Shown piece after piece: positions 1 to 12,200 of a stretch of 64,000 nucleotides of DNA (positions are counted from its first letter, which is position 1; the number at the start of each line of letters is the position of its first letter). The stretch comes from Phallus indusiatus (Eukaryota > Basidiomycota > Agaricomycetes > Phallales > Phallaceae): the NCBI GenBank assembly GCA_027605045.1, contig JAQFWX010000032.1, positions 458,771-522,770 on the forward strand. Direction: 5' to 3'. Both the position numbers and the translations under genes were made by a program. Below the pieces are notes generated by a model. The model was not told where the DNA came from. It made no database searches and saw only the letters and a program-made list of their open reading frames with translations.

Positions 1-948
1 GCCTACCTTAATACTCGGACCAATGAATCGCTTCGAAAACTCTGCTAAACCTCCAGATCTTTCACGAACCTCAGCTTTTGCAGTTTCAATGCCCAATCCA
101 AGTTTCACTAGTTCTCTCAGTCCAGTCGATGATCTAACAACTTCGTCGATGCCATTTTCTACAGAGCGTTTGTCCCATTTGCCAGTGGCGAGGCATTTCT
201 GCATTACTTCGTGGAGAAAGTTTCCCCATACGACAAATTCACCTGGGGAGGTTCGGACGGGCACATCGGTTGCTGTTGTATTCGAAGGTGCTGGAGCATT
301 CGAGGCTAGCATTAAAGATATAAGTGGTCTTCTTGTACATGATGGGGCATTGGATATTGTGGTTGCCGATAAAAGGAGGTCGGGATGAAGGATGAGTAAG
401 TTGGACTTGGAGTCAATGGTAATAATTGAGCTCGGACGCGATGAAAAAACTGATATTGAGGTTGCTGAGATCCATTCACCAATTATATTCACGATATCTC
501 CTTTTGAAACATAGTTGAGATAGTCTCTCCTCATTCAAATCCGACTCACCAGTTGTAACTTCTGTATCAACCCATTCATCCTCAAGAACAACTTCTTTAG
601 TGAAACCATTGTTTGGGACGTCAACAGCGACGAGAAGGTGCTAGTCGTATACATGAACATAATTGTAGCGGCTTAGCGTTTTTCAAATTACCTTCTTATT
701 CTTACCAAAGGACACATCAAGCACCCTACATCTGGTACATAGGGTCCGAATGCATTGGGGAGGAGAAGAATGATCAGACTATACAACAATTACGTGTCCT
801 GCTTGTGTTAAGGAAAGAATTGTTCAGAAATGCTCACTGGGATAGACTCCTGAGCTTCAATCTCCATGTCGTTCCAATCCCAGTCCTCCGCTCCATCAAA
901 CAACGCTTTAAGGTCTAGTTCTTCTGCAAATGATGAGACTTTCAACAT
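1..948 (-). CDS. dna2: DNA replication helicase/nuclease Dna2, 5' part, cut by window edge
   Basis: Dna2 processes Okazaki-fragment flaps and resects DNA ends, using a RecB-like nuclease fused to an SF1 helicase. Only part of the N-terminal nuclease half is here; the rest lies beyond base 1. The exon nearest the edge (about 1-385) reads PGEFVVWGNFLHEVMQKCL, matching the Dna2 signature in which a Gly-x-x-x-His-Glu segment opens the nuclease domain, preceded by a Cys-x-x-x-Pro-Leu segment (SCTRRPLISL). An upstream exon (about 545-640) gives VDVPNNGFTKEVVLEDEWVD, as in the family's OB-like region, followed by an intron. A further acidic exon (about 800-1020) holds an ATG at 946-948 (MLKVSSFAEELDLKALF). 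The true start is unresolved: reading is open a little upstream of that ATG and exons may extend to about 1320. Family call is good; the 5' boundary is weak. Confidence 0.7.
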
Positions 949-1451
949 GTGTCGCTGGCGGGATGAAGAAGACGAGGTAGCGCGACGAGTGTAAGGTGGA
1001 ACGCGTGGTGATAGGGACTGGTGACTACGCGTCTGTCACAGACTAATTATGTAAGATCTTATTGTGTGCCGATGACGCTCAGCTCGGCTTTACTGCCAAG
1101 GAATTACTACCAAGTACCAACAAGTGTGGTGAACAAGCACGTTTTCCAGTATACAAAGCAATTACATGTACGTGGTTTTGTCTTCAGACGCCGATGTTTG
1201 GCTTTGATCTGGAGCGCGTGAACTTACAGACCATGCTTTCGTCAGATCCAGATGACTAGTTCTTGGAGCCAATCACTTTTTTACCTCGTAATCGTGGCTG
1301 TGGCCGTCATGATGGAGCTGCGCTTAGGACCTCTTAAAATATCTTGAGTGCGGCTCCTCAAACACCAGTTTTTCGAGCCTTACGTACCTTGGTTCTCGAC
1401 AGACTTTTTCCATCGGGCCACGTATACATATTGATGTTTATCCGTTGTTGC
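949..1451. other. Intergenic region between divergent dna2 and thaumatin-like genes
   Basis: About 500 bases separate the visible 5' end of the minus-strand dna2 gene from the plus-strand thaumatin-like gene. The left half may still hold dna2 5' exons. No convincing TATA box was seen. Confidence 0.4.
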
Positions 1452-3051
1452 ATGAATCAGATCATTTTTACTACAGTTACGATATCCTTATTCGAAATTG
1501 CGCTGGCCAGAACGTTCAGCGTCATCAACAACTGTCCTTTTACAATATGGTACATCTTCAGGCTTATCTAGTTTAGCAAGCTTGAATGATGCAATTCATA
1601 GGCCTGCTGTTTTCACAGATCTCACAGTTGGTTCTGCAACCCCCGACGCACCAACCGGGTGCGGTTTTCTTTCTAGTCGCGATTTTACAGATGAGCTTGA
1701 CTTATATCTCTTCATATCTTTTCATAGTTGGGAAGCAGCACCTTTCACAAGTTTTACATTCAGCGTACCGGATAATTGGACAGCTGGTCGCATTTGGGTT
1801 GATAAGACTTTACTACTTGCCACGACTTCCTATTAATGATTGCGATCTGAAGGGCCGGCGCGATTGTGACTTTACAGTGGTTCAGGGACCTCAATCTTGT
1901 CTGGATGGAGGCTGTAATGGTGGGAATAGCTGCTGTTTCTGGTGACTTCGCAAACTCATTGGCTTCAGGCGGATTACTCTGCGACCCAACGACTGGCACT
2001 GGCGTCCCTCCAGCAAGCCTAGCTGAATGGACATTAAATGGCACAGGAAACATAGATTTCTATGACAGTACGGTATTCGTTGCTAAATTTGACCGCCGGC
2101 ATCGATAAAACCATTACAGCGTCTCTTGTGAACGGCTACAACCTTCCTTTACGAATTACCAACGATGTCGAGTGCCCAATAGCCGATTGCCCGGTTGATT
2201 TAGGACCGAATTGTAAGTTGCATAGTCGGCGGTATCTAAGACGTCACTGACTCCCGGTAAGGCCCGCCGCCTCTAAAAGGTCCATTTGACGCAACGGGAT
2301 TTCCTGTAGGCTGTCAGAGTGCTTGCCAAGCCAATCTTGATGGGAATCAAGGTTTGTTTTCTAAATTATGACTTATTTCAATTAATTTTCATATAAGCAA
2401 ATTCTTCAAACTGTTGCTCCGGAAGTTTTGACACGCCGGCTACTTGTCCATCATCGGGTGTAGGTCAGTAAAAAAAAAATTCAAAATCGACTTTTTGACA
2501 GGGACTTACATCCATGTCCATGCGAATTTATTCAGAATTTTACTCATATTTTAGTATGATCTCTTTATCTAATGCTAGTTGATGCCAAGTTAGCTGAGTC
2601 TTCCCCAGAAAATAACTGTCCAAACAGCTATGCGTATCCCTTCGATGAATCTAGCGGGACTGCGCTCTGGAAATGCGACTCTTCGTTAAGAGCGAATTAC
2701 AATCTAACATTTTGTCCGCCGTAAGTGACAATTGTCCTAGTGTTTATTTTTTGTGATGATTCTCCCTCAAATAGGCCGGTTGATCTATCGAATGCGCCTG
2801 GTGGTGCTGTCTCTGGGACGGCTTTACCTACCGATGTCCCGGTGGAGTCCGTAATATCAAGTTCGGCAAATGATTTATCGCCAACCGGTGTTTTAAGTTC
2901 GAAAGTTACCTCTGCTACCTCGTTTCCTTCACCGTCAACGACACGGTCAGGTTCCGTTGGTGGGAGGGAAAGCATTTTGGGGACGTTAAGGCACATGCGT
3001 TGGGGGGTTCTCGTGCTTTTAATCACGACAACGGTCGCAGAACACCTCTAA
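1452..3051 (+). CDS. Secreted thaumatin-like protein with Ser/Thr-rich, possibly membrane-anchored tail
   Basis: Thaumatin-like proteins are cysteine-rich extracellular beta proteins; mushroom members can act on beta-1,3-glucan. The spliced reading begins with a signal peptide (MNQIIFTTVTISLFEIALA), then TFSVINNCPFTIWPAVFTDL. Exons that join in frame: 1452-1549, 1602-1658, 1728-1797, 1853-1919, 1969-2067, 2120-2212, 2262-2351, 2398 to about 2467, then a junction near 2580, about 2580-2719, and the last exon ending at 3051. Family landmarks include GWEAAPFTSF, GRRDCDF, LLCDPTTGTGVPPASLAEW, the Cys-rich GCQSACQANLDGNQANSSNC and NSYAYPFDESSGTALWKC. After the core come about 100 residues rich in Ser, Thr and Pro, then a hydrophobic end (WGVLVLLITTTVAEHL), which could be a GPI signal. 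The junction around 2467-2580 is the least certain; a micro-exon may be missed. Confidence 0.87.
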
Positions 3052-6000
3052 TGCATCTGACATCAGTTTCACAATGCAGATAAATCCTCCACAATGTCGA
3101 AACACATGCATAAGAACTACCGATCTCAGTTTAACGTACAGTAGCCTCTCTAGTATTTCATGTAACTTGCAAAGTCATTGTGCACGCCGATGGGCTTCGG
3201 CTTCGGACGATTATATTTTTTAAAAGGATTCTCCGGTTATCTTTTTTGTTGTGGAAATTCGGCGTCGCCTCCAATAAAGCGCACACGAAAATGTCGACCG
3301 TTCACGGTTTTAACGACATTTTTATTATGTTTATGGATGAAGCAGTCCCGTAAGCTAGATTAACCCTTCGCCGAACATCAGTTCAGGCTGGGGTACTTCA
3401 GCTTATAGCTCCTGCTATTTTCTTGGAAACACTCTTTTCTGAAATAAGTTCATATCACTTTTTATTTATGTAGAGAAATAAACCTGACACCTACTCTTTC
3501 GGAGTGCGCCATGGTAACACATATACGACACGTATTTATATGTCTTTGAGGTTCTTTGTATTCGACGACATCTTATATAGGAAAAGTATAATATCAGCCC
3601 CCTTGAGTAAATTTTTCTTCTCCGGGGCTCGTGGTTCACTTTTGCATTGATAGGTTACTAAATAATTGGATAAAGCGGCGACAGTATGACCTGTTTGGCT
3701 GATGACAAACCTCTTCCCGGTTCAAGATAAATTCTTTATCTCGGGAAAATACATTGATCTCATATCAATGAAAGAAAATGATTTGTAAAGTCAAGGATCA
3801 CTTTAATCCGTTTCATAACATCCAAATTCGACTGCCTGAGTTGGCTGCGACTGAAATAATACTTTTTCGTATGTCGTTATTCGACACTAAATATTTATAT
3901 CTCATATACTCATGCTTCATGCCGTTATGATCCCTTCCTAATGGGCTCGTTTGTTGGCAATATCATAGAAGGAACTACTTTCAACGATTGAAATAGAATA
4001 AAATATAAACCAAAGAATCAACTATTGATATGCTAGTGAAATGTCAAGACGAGATTTATTATTTTGGGTCAACGAGGAGAGAAAATGGGTTAATTTTGGC
4101 TTTCGGTTACTATTGACGCAACTGGTTCCGAGACCATCCTAAAATCCTTCTGCGATAAGCGGATTAAATATATGAGAATGACTGTGGAATGAGAAGCCAA
4201 AACGACGCTGGCATTTCCACCGCTCGACGGAATTTGACCCCATCTTGCAAAAGGCACTATACTAAAGAAATGATAACTCCGTACGGACGGCAAATTATGA
4301 GACTGGATGCATGTGTATCAAAAACGACTCCGTTCAAAAAAGTCAAGTTATTTTCAAGAACAGCGAATACCTGTACAAAATGGTTAACGGAGCATCCCCA
4401 AATGGAGTCTAAGGAAAACAGTCTACAAAAGTCTACAAACCCCAGCATGTGACCGGGAATGTATCAGATAGTCGCGGTGCGATTGTGCCGGAGTACATGA
4501 ATGAAACAGTAATATGTTGTCCGAAACAAGTTTTTGCTTGATTAGTCGAACATTAATCATCTATCAATCCCTGAAAAATGTTGAAGATATGAACGAGCGC
4601 TAAGAGAACAAAGGCAATCTTTTTACTGCTCCAGTCCGCAAAGAATTAAGGGCTGTTCCACGTGGGTCTCTGGCCAGGAATTAGAGATCATAATATAAAG
4701 CGGTGAAGTTGACATATTTTCAATCCACAGAACCACAATTATCATTCAGTATTGCACTGGGAGCCCGTTGCTTTGACGATTGAAAAGGAATGCTAACTGT
4801 CAGAAAAAATCTACTGAAAAATTTCAACGCAAATGGTTGATTAATTGTCACCAGCCCAGCCTTAACTTAAGGCTCAGAGGAATCTTCAAAAGTGACTGTC
4901 AATAGTACAATTTTTGGGAAAGAGAGCTTACTAGCTTCTTAAATAAAATAACCTTCCTGGTACGTTCCTACTTTTTAATAATTAGCACATTTAGTGCCAT
5001 AAACGCAAGCTGGCTCAAAAATAAATAAATAATGATAAAACCTGCATCACATACACGTAGCAGAGCAATTGAGAACATGCCACTGTCCGAATTCGACCAT
5101 TGTGACGGATTCGGGTTATGACCAGATGATTAACACAGTATTCAAGTTGTAGGCTGTAAAACTCAAATCACCCTTCAGATCTCATGATTTCTAAGCTGGG
5201 AACAAGTGCGGCCAGCACCTGATGAAAAATATGAACCAAATTTAGACGTAGCCACGTCAGAATATAATTCTGGCGAATCTTACTAGTATCCGACTGAGCG
5301 CTCCTTTGTTCTGAACCATTAACTTTAACAAGTCATATAAAGGGAATTGCGCCATCGGATTTGAAAAGAGGGTCGTTGAGACACGTTCCGCTTCTGATGA
5401 TGGAACCAAAGGAAAAATTTTGAGTAAAATGAGCTGCTATTTCCGACGGTAATCGTTGAGAAGATATGACGGCAAAGAGTGGCTCCAATGGAGACGAAGG
5501 TGGATTTCATCACATAAATAGTCTTTCTCCGATTGAATTGAGAGCTTCTCGTCTCTCGTTCTATAGAGTTAGACGGGAAGATAAATTACCATTTCTGCAC
5601 AGGAACGCATCATATGAGCGAAATACAGCAAGGCCTTACTTTACTTAGCTTGGCACGCTCGCTACCAGCGATTAGAAGAAGGCTCTCGAGTCACCGGATC
5701 CAAATTAAGTTTTGTGCCCCTGATAACACAATCACATGTATAATAGAGTTTCTTCGACGAAAAAAAAACTCTCCGAGAAGAAGTGAAGAGGTTGTCCGAC
5801 TCTTCGGATTACTGAGTCATGGCATATGGTTGCCAGTGAAAAAAAAAAGATGACCCGATGATCCTAAAATATCGCCATAACGCAGAATCCCGATGTAACA
5901 TGGAACAGAAAAAAAATTCAAGAATAATCATTATGCATTACTGGAGCCAGTTAATAGTGATATGTACGAGATAGCAGCTGCGTACCTTTGGAACCTGTAA

Positions 6001-6128
6001 GCAAAGCTATTTTATTTGAAACTCCGCTCGGTATGCTGTGCTGTTTTCTCTTATTGTAAGATTCCTCAGCTGTACATTCGTCTTTAGGCTATTTTATATC
6101 CGAAATACCGATTCTTCATCCGATCAAA
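3052..6128. other. Gene-poor AT-rich stretch
   Basis: About 3 kb without a convincing gene. Open frames are at most about 90 codons, lack family signatures and do not join by plausible introns. I saw no terminal repeats, transposase or reverse transcriptase remnants. Confidence 0.55.
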
Positions 6129-7418
6129 ATGTGGTTCCCTCCTGTGACGACGTTATTAAGGAACATGTCCGAGACCATTCTTTCCGAATTGAGAATGTTT
6201 CCAACTCCCTCGGGCTATGCACATCGGACGAGCAAAATGTCCGGATTCGCCTCCGAAGCGTTGATTCAGACCAAGACCACTTGTGGATCATCAAATATCC
6301 TTCATCAATCTCCATTAGCGTCCATTCCGCAGTTCTCGCGAAAGCCAAACCTTGCAGTACCTCCGAGACAGATCCGTCAATACACCACGACCGAATCGAC
6401 CCATCCACCCTCACCGCCGCATGAGGACCCCGACTCAAAAGTGATATCCGATCACGAGTACAATATTCGCCTTGGTATGTCTAACTTTCCCTACCACGAA
6501 GATGAATGCGATGACGTCAGGAGACTATGGAACGGGTGCTACCAGCTTTTCCATATCTTTTTTTGCCCCTGCTAATGTGACAAAACATATCACAAATTGA
6601 AAACACTTTCTTACACAAACCATTTATTTTTCCAGGAAGGGCTGTCTATACATTGGAAACCACATTGCCGGATTTTTTTCAAACTGGCCTGGTCCCGATG
6701 GCTACTCTCAACGATGAAAGTTCAACATCAGGCTCAAAGCGGGAAGATGATAACAAACCTTTGGAGGACAAGAAAGTGCCAGAATCCATTTATGCATCGA
6801 ACATTAGATTAAGCTATACACCACCAGCTGCTTTCGGTTTGCCAGCGGCCTTCCCCCGAACATTACAAGTGGAAGGTCGGCCGTTTTGATGACACACACC
6901 TGATTCCATGATTTTGAGTGTCATTGTATAGGTCTCCCGTTTTACCATGCTTCGGCAGCATTCATCAGACACACGTTGAGCGCGTTCAACACGGATCTGC
7001 AATTAAACCTATGCAAGTTCACTGTTCGTTCATTGAGTCCACGCAATCGGCAGATCGAAATACGCACAATACTTTCTGGAAGATCACGACTTAGCGGTGC
7101 ATTGAATGAATGGGATGTGTATGTCGTCGTTCGTTCCAGCTTGTTTGGGTTTGATTACCTGTTTTGCCGTTTGGCTTCACCAGCCATGGCCAGTTAGGTT
7201 CAATGAGCTGACGCACAACATCCCTGTTTAGGTACTCGACCTACACACTGTCACCGCAGACGGGACTGATTGACGTCCACGTCGTTGACTCGATTCAACC
7301 GGCACCTCATATGACATTCTTAGATGGCTTGCGTGGAACATTGGCTAGATTAGCGGGACTCGATTTAGAACGTAGACCTGCGACAAATGGACTGCATACC
7401 CAATCCAAATCATCCTGA
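6129..7418 (+). CDS. Probable mitochondrial protein of unknown function (weak DUF2358-like resemblance)
   Basis: Four exons join in phase: 6129-6474, 6636-6875, 6932-7118 and 7232-7418. The N-terminal 110 residues are rich in Ser, Thr, Pro and Arg and contain AVPPRQIRQYTTTES, which looks like a mitochondrial processing site, so matrix import is inferred. The body starts with YNIRLGRAVYTLETTLPDFF and continues through YTPPAAFGLPAAFPRTLQVE, a His/Ser segment FYHASAAFIRHTLSAF, then alternating strands ending VDVHVVDSI-type sequence. This order (a short helix, a hydrophobic pocket, then paired strands) suggests an NTF2/SnoaL-like fold of the DUF2358 type, but that is inference only. Alternative starts exist at 6165 and 6195; 6195 would also keep the presequence. 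No catalytic residues are recognised. The C2H2 gene follows 820 bases downstream on the same strand. Confidence 0.68.
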
Positions 7419-8237
7419 AACTTTGCTTGATGAATGTCAACATAAGCACATGTGATCGTTCTGCAAGTGGTCGATCATCCGGAAGTATCCTAGGATTGAT
7501 CAGCTAGGAGAATATATGTCCACAATCCTGATCCGTTTCGGTCACCTCGCACAAGGTTCCAAACAAGCTTGATCCAGACCCGGTCCCCGGAAATAGACGT
7601 TTGAGTAGCAAACCAGCGGCACTTTGAACAGGGCAGGGCGTAACGTCAAAGGAGATGGCCCTGCAGATTGTTATTGTTAATGATTGTTTCAGATCACGCT
7701 CACGAGAGCAGCGAAAATTGCAGGATTCCAGCTGTGTTCATTCTTTCGGTCCTATGAGCTGGCCGAGTTCGAATAATATTCCTTATTCTTCCCTGGCTGA
7801 CAAAGCTCACTGGTCTTTTGTGAGCTGGTCTCTGGGGTCTTGGTTCGCTAGGATGAGCAAGCTGATTTCCGGCATATTCCGTATTTAGGTTCCGGGCGTC
7901 TTATGATCACACTTCATTTCGGCCCGTATGAAGTGGCGCTGTGCTCTGACATTACTGTTTCTGCCCTGGCTCAGGCTGAGCCGTATAATCAACAATCCAC
8001 CTCGCTCCAAACATCTTGCTGTGTTTTTTCCGTAGGCGGAGATGCTTGTTCTGGCGCCACAATGATCTCCTGTTTTGGCATCGGGACTACGTCTGCCCGG
8101 CAGTTGGAGTATAAAAGCAATTCGGTCTGATCCATTTAACTCACCCGGATCTTTTCTTGACCCTTCTAAACTTTTGGCCAAATTCAACTACTAATCTGGC
8201 TCTCGCTACATCATCCTACTTTTCTTCTCACTCTTCC
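7419..8237. other. Promoter/intergenic region upstream of the C2H2 factor
   Basis: About 820 bases. The open frame at 7655-7888 has no family resemblance. The right end holds a TATA box and a pyrimidine-rich leader just before the C2H2 start codon. Confidence 0.5.
8110..8117 (+). promoter_or_regulatory. TATA box of the C2H2 gene
   Basis: A perfect TATAAAAG lies about 120 bases upstream of the ATG at 8238, followed by a C/T-rich leader, as expected for a TATA-type basidiomycete promoter. Confidence 0.6.
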
Positions 8238-9226
8238 ATGTCGGGAGAGACATACTCTCGTGATGATCGCGACGCTCATCCCCACTCCAATAAACTGCCG
8301 CCACTGCACGAAATCCTCGGAGGCATGTCCAGCTAAATTTCTTTCTTCTGCATTCCATGTTGCTCAACCAATGTTTTTCTTTCTTTTAGACGTCCTCGAT
8401 CAACCCTCGGGTCGCCGTGGTTCTGTCGAGAGTCGAAGGAGTGTGAGTCCGGCGTTGAGACCCTCTTATGAACCTTATCTCATCCCGCCTCCACGACAGC
8501 AATCATCATTTGAAAACGACCGTGACCCTTCAGACATCTCCCACTACAGGTCGAGTAACAACCACTCCAGGGCTAGCTATCAATCGTCCCCTTCAACAAG
8601 CACCCAACCGCCATCTCGATCTTTTCATCCGAACCTAGAGGCGACAGAAGCACCAGGTCACTACTTTCACCTATTCAATTTGATTCCAAACCAAGGCCTC
8701 GTACATCAACGGTCGTCTTCCCGTGATGATCTTGACCCGTCGACACCCAAGCCTCGTTTGCCACCGACTGATCCTGCTCGCAAGTATGCGTGCGCGGAAT
8801 GTGGAAATCGCTTCTCAAAACAGAGCACGTTAAGGGTGGGTAATCCTCTGATGATATTACATTATAGGGAAGAATGACGTTCTCCTTAGAACCATCTTCT
8901 AACCCATACTGGCGAGCGACGTAAGTTTCAATCCATTTTGTTTGCCTTACAACTATGATCGACTTATTGCCACGTCATCAGCATTTGCTTGTTCGCATCC
9001 CGGATGTGGTCGACGATTTAGCATGGCATGTAACATGCAACGGCACATGCGAACTCATACCCCAGCAAGTGCATTTGAAATGGAGGAAGATGATAGTTTG
9101 ACACAGCATACTAGTCGTAATACTTCGATACGGGGCGGTTCGGTCAGCCGCGAAAATTCAGTTAGCCGAGGAGGCTCACCTCATGAATGGCCCAATAATA
9201 GTCGACACTCGTCGGGCAGATACTAA
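8238..9226 (+). CDS. C2H2 zinc-finger transcription factor (two adjacent fingers)
   Basis: Probable nuclear DNA-binding regulator. Exons: 8238-8322, 8390-8835, 8890-8920 and 8982-9226. The first half is low complexity, rich in Ser, Pro, Arg and His. Finger 1 is YACAECGNRFSKQSTLR joined across an intron to NHLLTHTGER; finger 2 is FACSHPGCGRRFSMACNMQR followed by HMRTH. The THTGERP linker between them is the classic C2H2 linker and is rebuilt only by splicing the tiny 31-base exon 3. The tail is Ser/Arg-rich. Intron 1 has to use a GC donor (exon end GGAG, intron GCATGT) to keep the frame. A 39-base stretch inside exon 2 (from about 8659), a multiple of three with GT and AG ends, could be spliced or retained. 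No closer family was recognised, and the target genes are unknown. Confidence 0.85.
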
Positions 9227-12200
9227 GCAGATATACCTTACTTTACTGGCATGCACTCTCGTCTATCTTCTTTGTAGTCGGGTATTTTTTTGTGTTATAT
9301 TGTTTTCTTCATCTCTTAATGTTTCCTATTCGACTTGTTAATCCCCTGGACAATATCTTATTCGTCATTGAACCATCATTCATATATCTCCCCTCATTTT
9401 TACACGCATTGCATTTTTGTTTTATTTTTCCATAGACAGCTCATGTATCGATTAAGCTCCCTTTTTCTTCGCGAAAGTAATTAGTTGGAGGAGGTGCATG
9501 TTGTAGGCTTCATCAGTAGATTTTGTATGTATAATTCTTGATGGTTTTTGCTCTGAATGCTCAGCTGAGGCGTATTCCGTTGTGTGTCATAATTGCTGGT
9601 CGATCGTATCCAATCGGTAGCTTTCAATCTATCGCCAAGTCGTGTGATTCTCCTTGGACCTGCTGGCTTCTATAGCGAAGGCTATTCTCAAGCTTTTCTG
9701 GGCGACATACCAACTGGAACCATGTCAGGTATAGATTAATTAAATCATTCTTTATTACGACTAGCACTTCAAACTCTTATAACCGAGATAAGGATACCTA
9801 TCATATTATATGTATCCTTTAATCATGGTGCTCGCAAGCTGCCTGACTCGGACAGTAGCTTTAATATCTCGGCCTGCTCCTGGAGGCCAAGACTAGGAAA
9901 AAAGGAAAGATGGTGCGACATCGTTGATCCGCTCTTCAATGACTATAATTGAATATCTTCTTGTGGATCCGATTCGGGAAGACATCCAGCATAATTGTTG
10001 TGGCTGAGCATTCTTCAGGATGAAGGGTTCCTTCGGTCGTTGAAAAACGGCGGTGCAACTAGAAAATCTTTCAATTAAATACCTCAGTGTGGTTATATTC
10101 GATATCGGGAGATCCATCGAACGGATCCGTCCCTCAGTTGGGAACATCTTCACATCCGAGTTCTCCGGCCCACCCCGTAACAGCTATACATACTTTCAGT
10201 TAAAAATAAAGACTTCCATGCCGAGACTATATATTATTCTGGAAAGGGTGTCCTTGATTTTTTTTTGCTCCGAGCTTATTGGTGGTCAGGCCTTCAGGAG
10301 TCATTATAAAATTGACTAGCTTCCAAAATAGGCCGACAGCTGTAGCTACCAAGGTCCGTTTTAATAGAATTCTGGAGCCGTCAAAATATATTGCATGATC
10401 GAATTACTGTATTACAAAGAGGAAACAGTAATAAGAAAAAACAAAAGTTGGCTGCCTTTGCGAGTTCCCGTCGGAAAGCGGATGCCTATTTCGTCCGCCG
10501 AGAGGTATTTTCCGAGCCAGGCCCAGCGTTTAACATGGCCACATGGTCTTTGCCACTGGCAACAATTCAGGTCAATACGAAATGTTACATGATACGTTAT
10601 AATCACCGTGATTATTTATGGCTGCAAGATCGGACAAATGTTTGAACAAATGAACATGGCGATCCGGCGGTCCTATGGTGTTGAGTGAGTCAGTGACATG
10701 TGTTGCAGATGACGCGGACGATGGGCGGCGGCAGCACGATTGCTCTCCTTGTAAGAAAATTCTATCCACCGAAGCTGTATATAACTAAACAACGTAGATA
10801 GATTCATAGTTACTTGTCGAGTTTTTAAATAGCCTAAAAAATTTCAGCCTCCCGATGGTTTCTATCTAATATCTAGATTTCCCTGAGTTTCCCGCTGATG
10901 CTGATGACAATGAAAAGACACAATGGGAATCTTTAAAGTGAACTCAATCCGAAAATATTTTGTTTCAGTTATGTTCAAAATGCCTCTAAATCATATATTT
11001 GTTCTCTGCACGTCATCGCAGTAATAATAGTTATCCGTGACGTTTAAAAAAAATTTCAAACGCAAATACTCTTGTCCCCAACTTGTCCCCACCTGAACGT
11101 ATGATTCAATTCAGCTGATTTTGTCTCACATCTCTTGACATGACAATCAATATACGTCTCCAAGGAGCCATTTTTTTATGTCTCGGATGCATATCCCGAT
11201 AATCCATAGCCGCGAGCATTTTCTTGTCCGGATATTACAATCGTAAATTTTGATCTCTCTCCAGGCTCTCCCAGCTTCGTATCCAGGTCATCCCCCTTAC
11301 ATATATCTGTGAGAGTCAACCCCTTTGGTATGGTATATGAGCTTTGATACAGCCTTCAAAGGGGGTGCACCTTGAAGAATATGGATGCAAAGTGACTAGT
11401 GAAAATCGTGATCAATTGCAAAATTTGACATCAACTTTTGATTTCGTACATTAAGTCTCAGCATTTGATAGAAGTGTAAGCATACCATCTTAGGAGTTTA
11501 TTTAGAATCAAATTTAAGCAGTTGAAGTCTAAAATGACTGTTGATACTTTTTGTAATGTTTTACACAAAAAGGTACATTACCTTAGAGACCCCTATCAAG
11601 CGGGCTCTCCGGCAGCAAGCTGCATTTAATTAACACAGGAATTTTTGGCGAATGCAATTATAGGGGAGGTTTACTGTTTTAGAAATGAGCGAATCGAAGC
11701 ATTGCCATTGCAGTTCTATTTAATAACACCATCAACCTTGTTGGTATAACTGTGCCCCCAAACTTTGCGCTTTATAAAGAGTTTTTCTCTGTGCTATTTC
11801 GTCCTGAATCAATAAGTTCGGATGTATCCACATTTTCTCCGAAATAATTCCGAGCACAGGTTTGCGCCGTCAAGGTTCTAAAATGTTTATTCAATATTGT
11901 TCCGCAATGGATCAGACATAGCTAAAAGACATTACCGAACTCAGCTTCTGGAATTTGCGGTCAAAACAAAAGAATAGGAGGAAATTACATACATAGGTGT
12001 GTATGAGCTCAAGTCGCGCCGTTGGAAGATTCAGCGAGTCCCCTACGGTCTTGGCAGTCTACTCGAGCGAAATAAGGTTCGGCTTCCGGACCTTTTCTGT
12101 TTTTGAAAAAAAAAAAGTCATCAAACCAAACCTTGTCTTGAGAGCTGTGACTATTCAATTTACTAGCCAGATAAGATGGCTGATGATACCTGGGAGTCAT

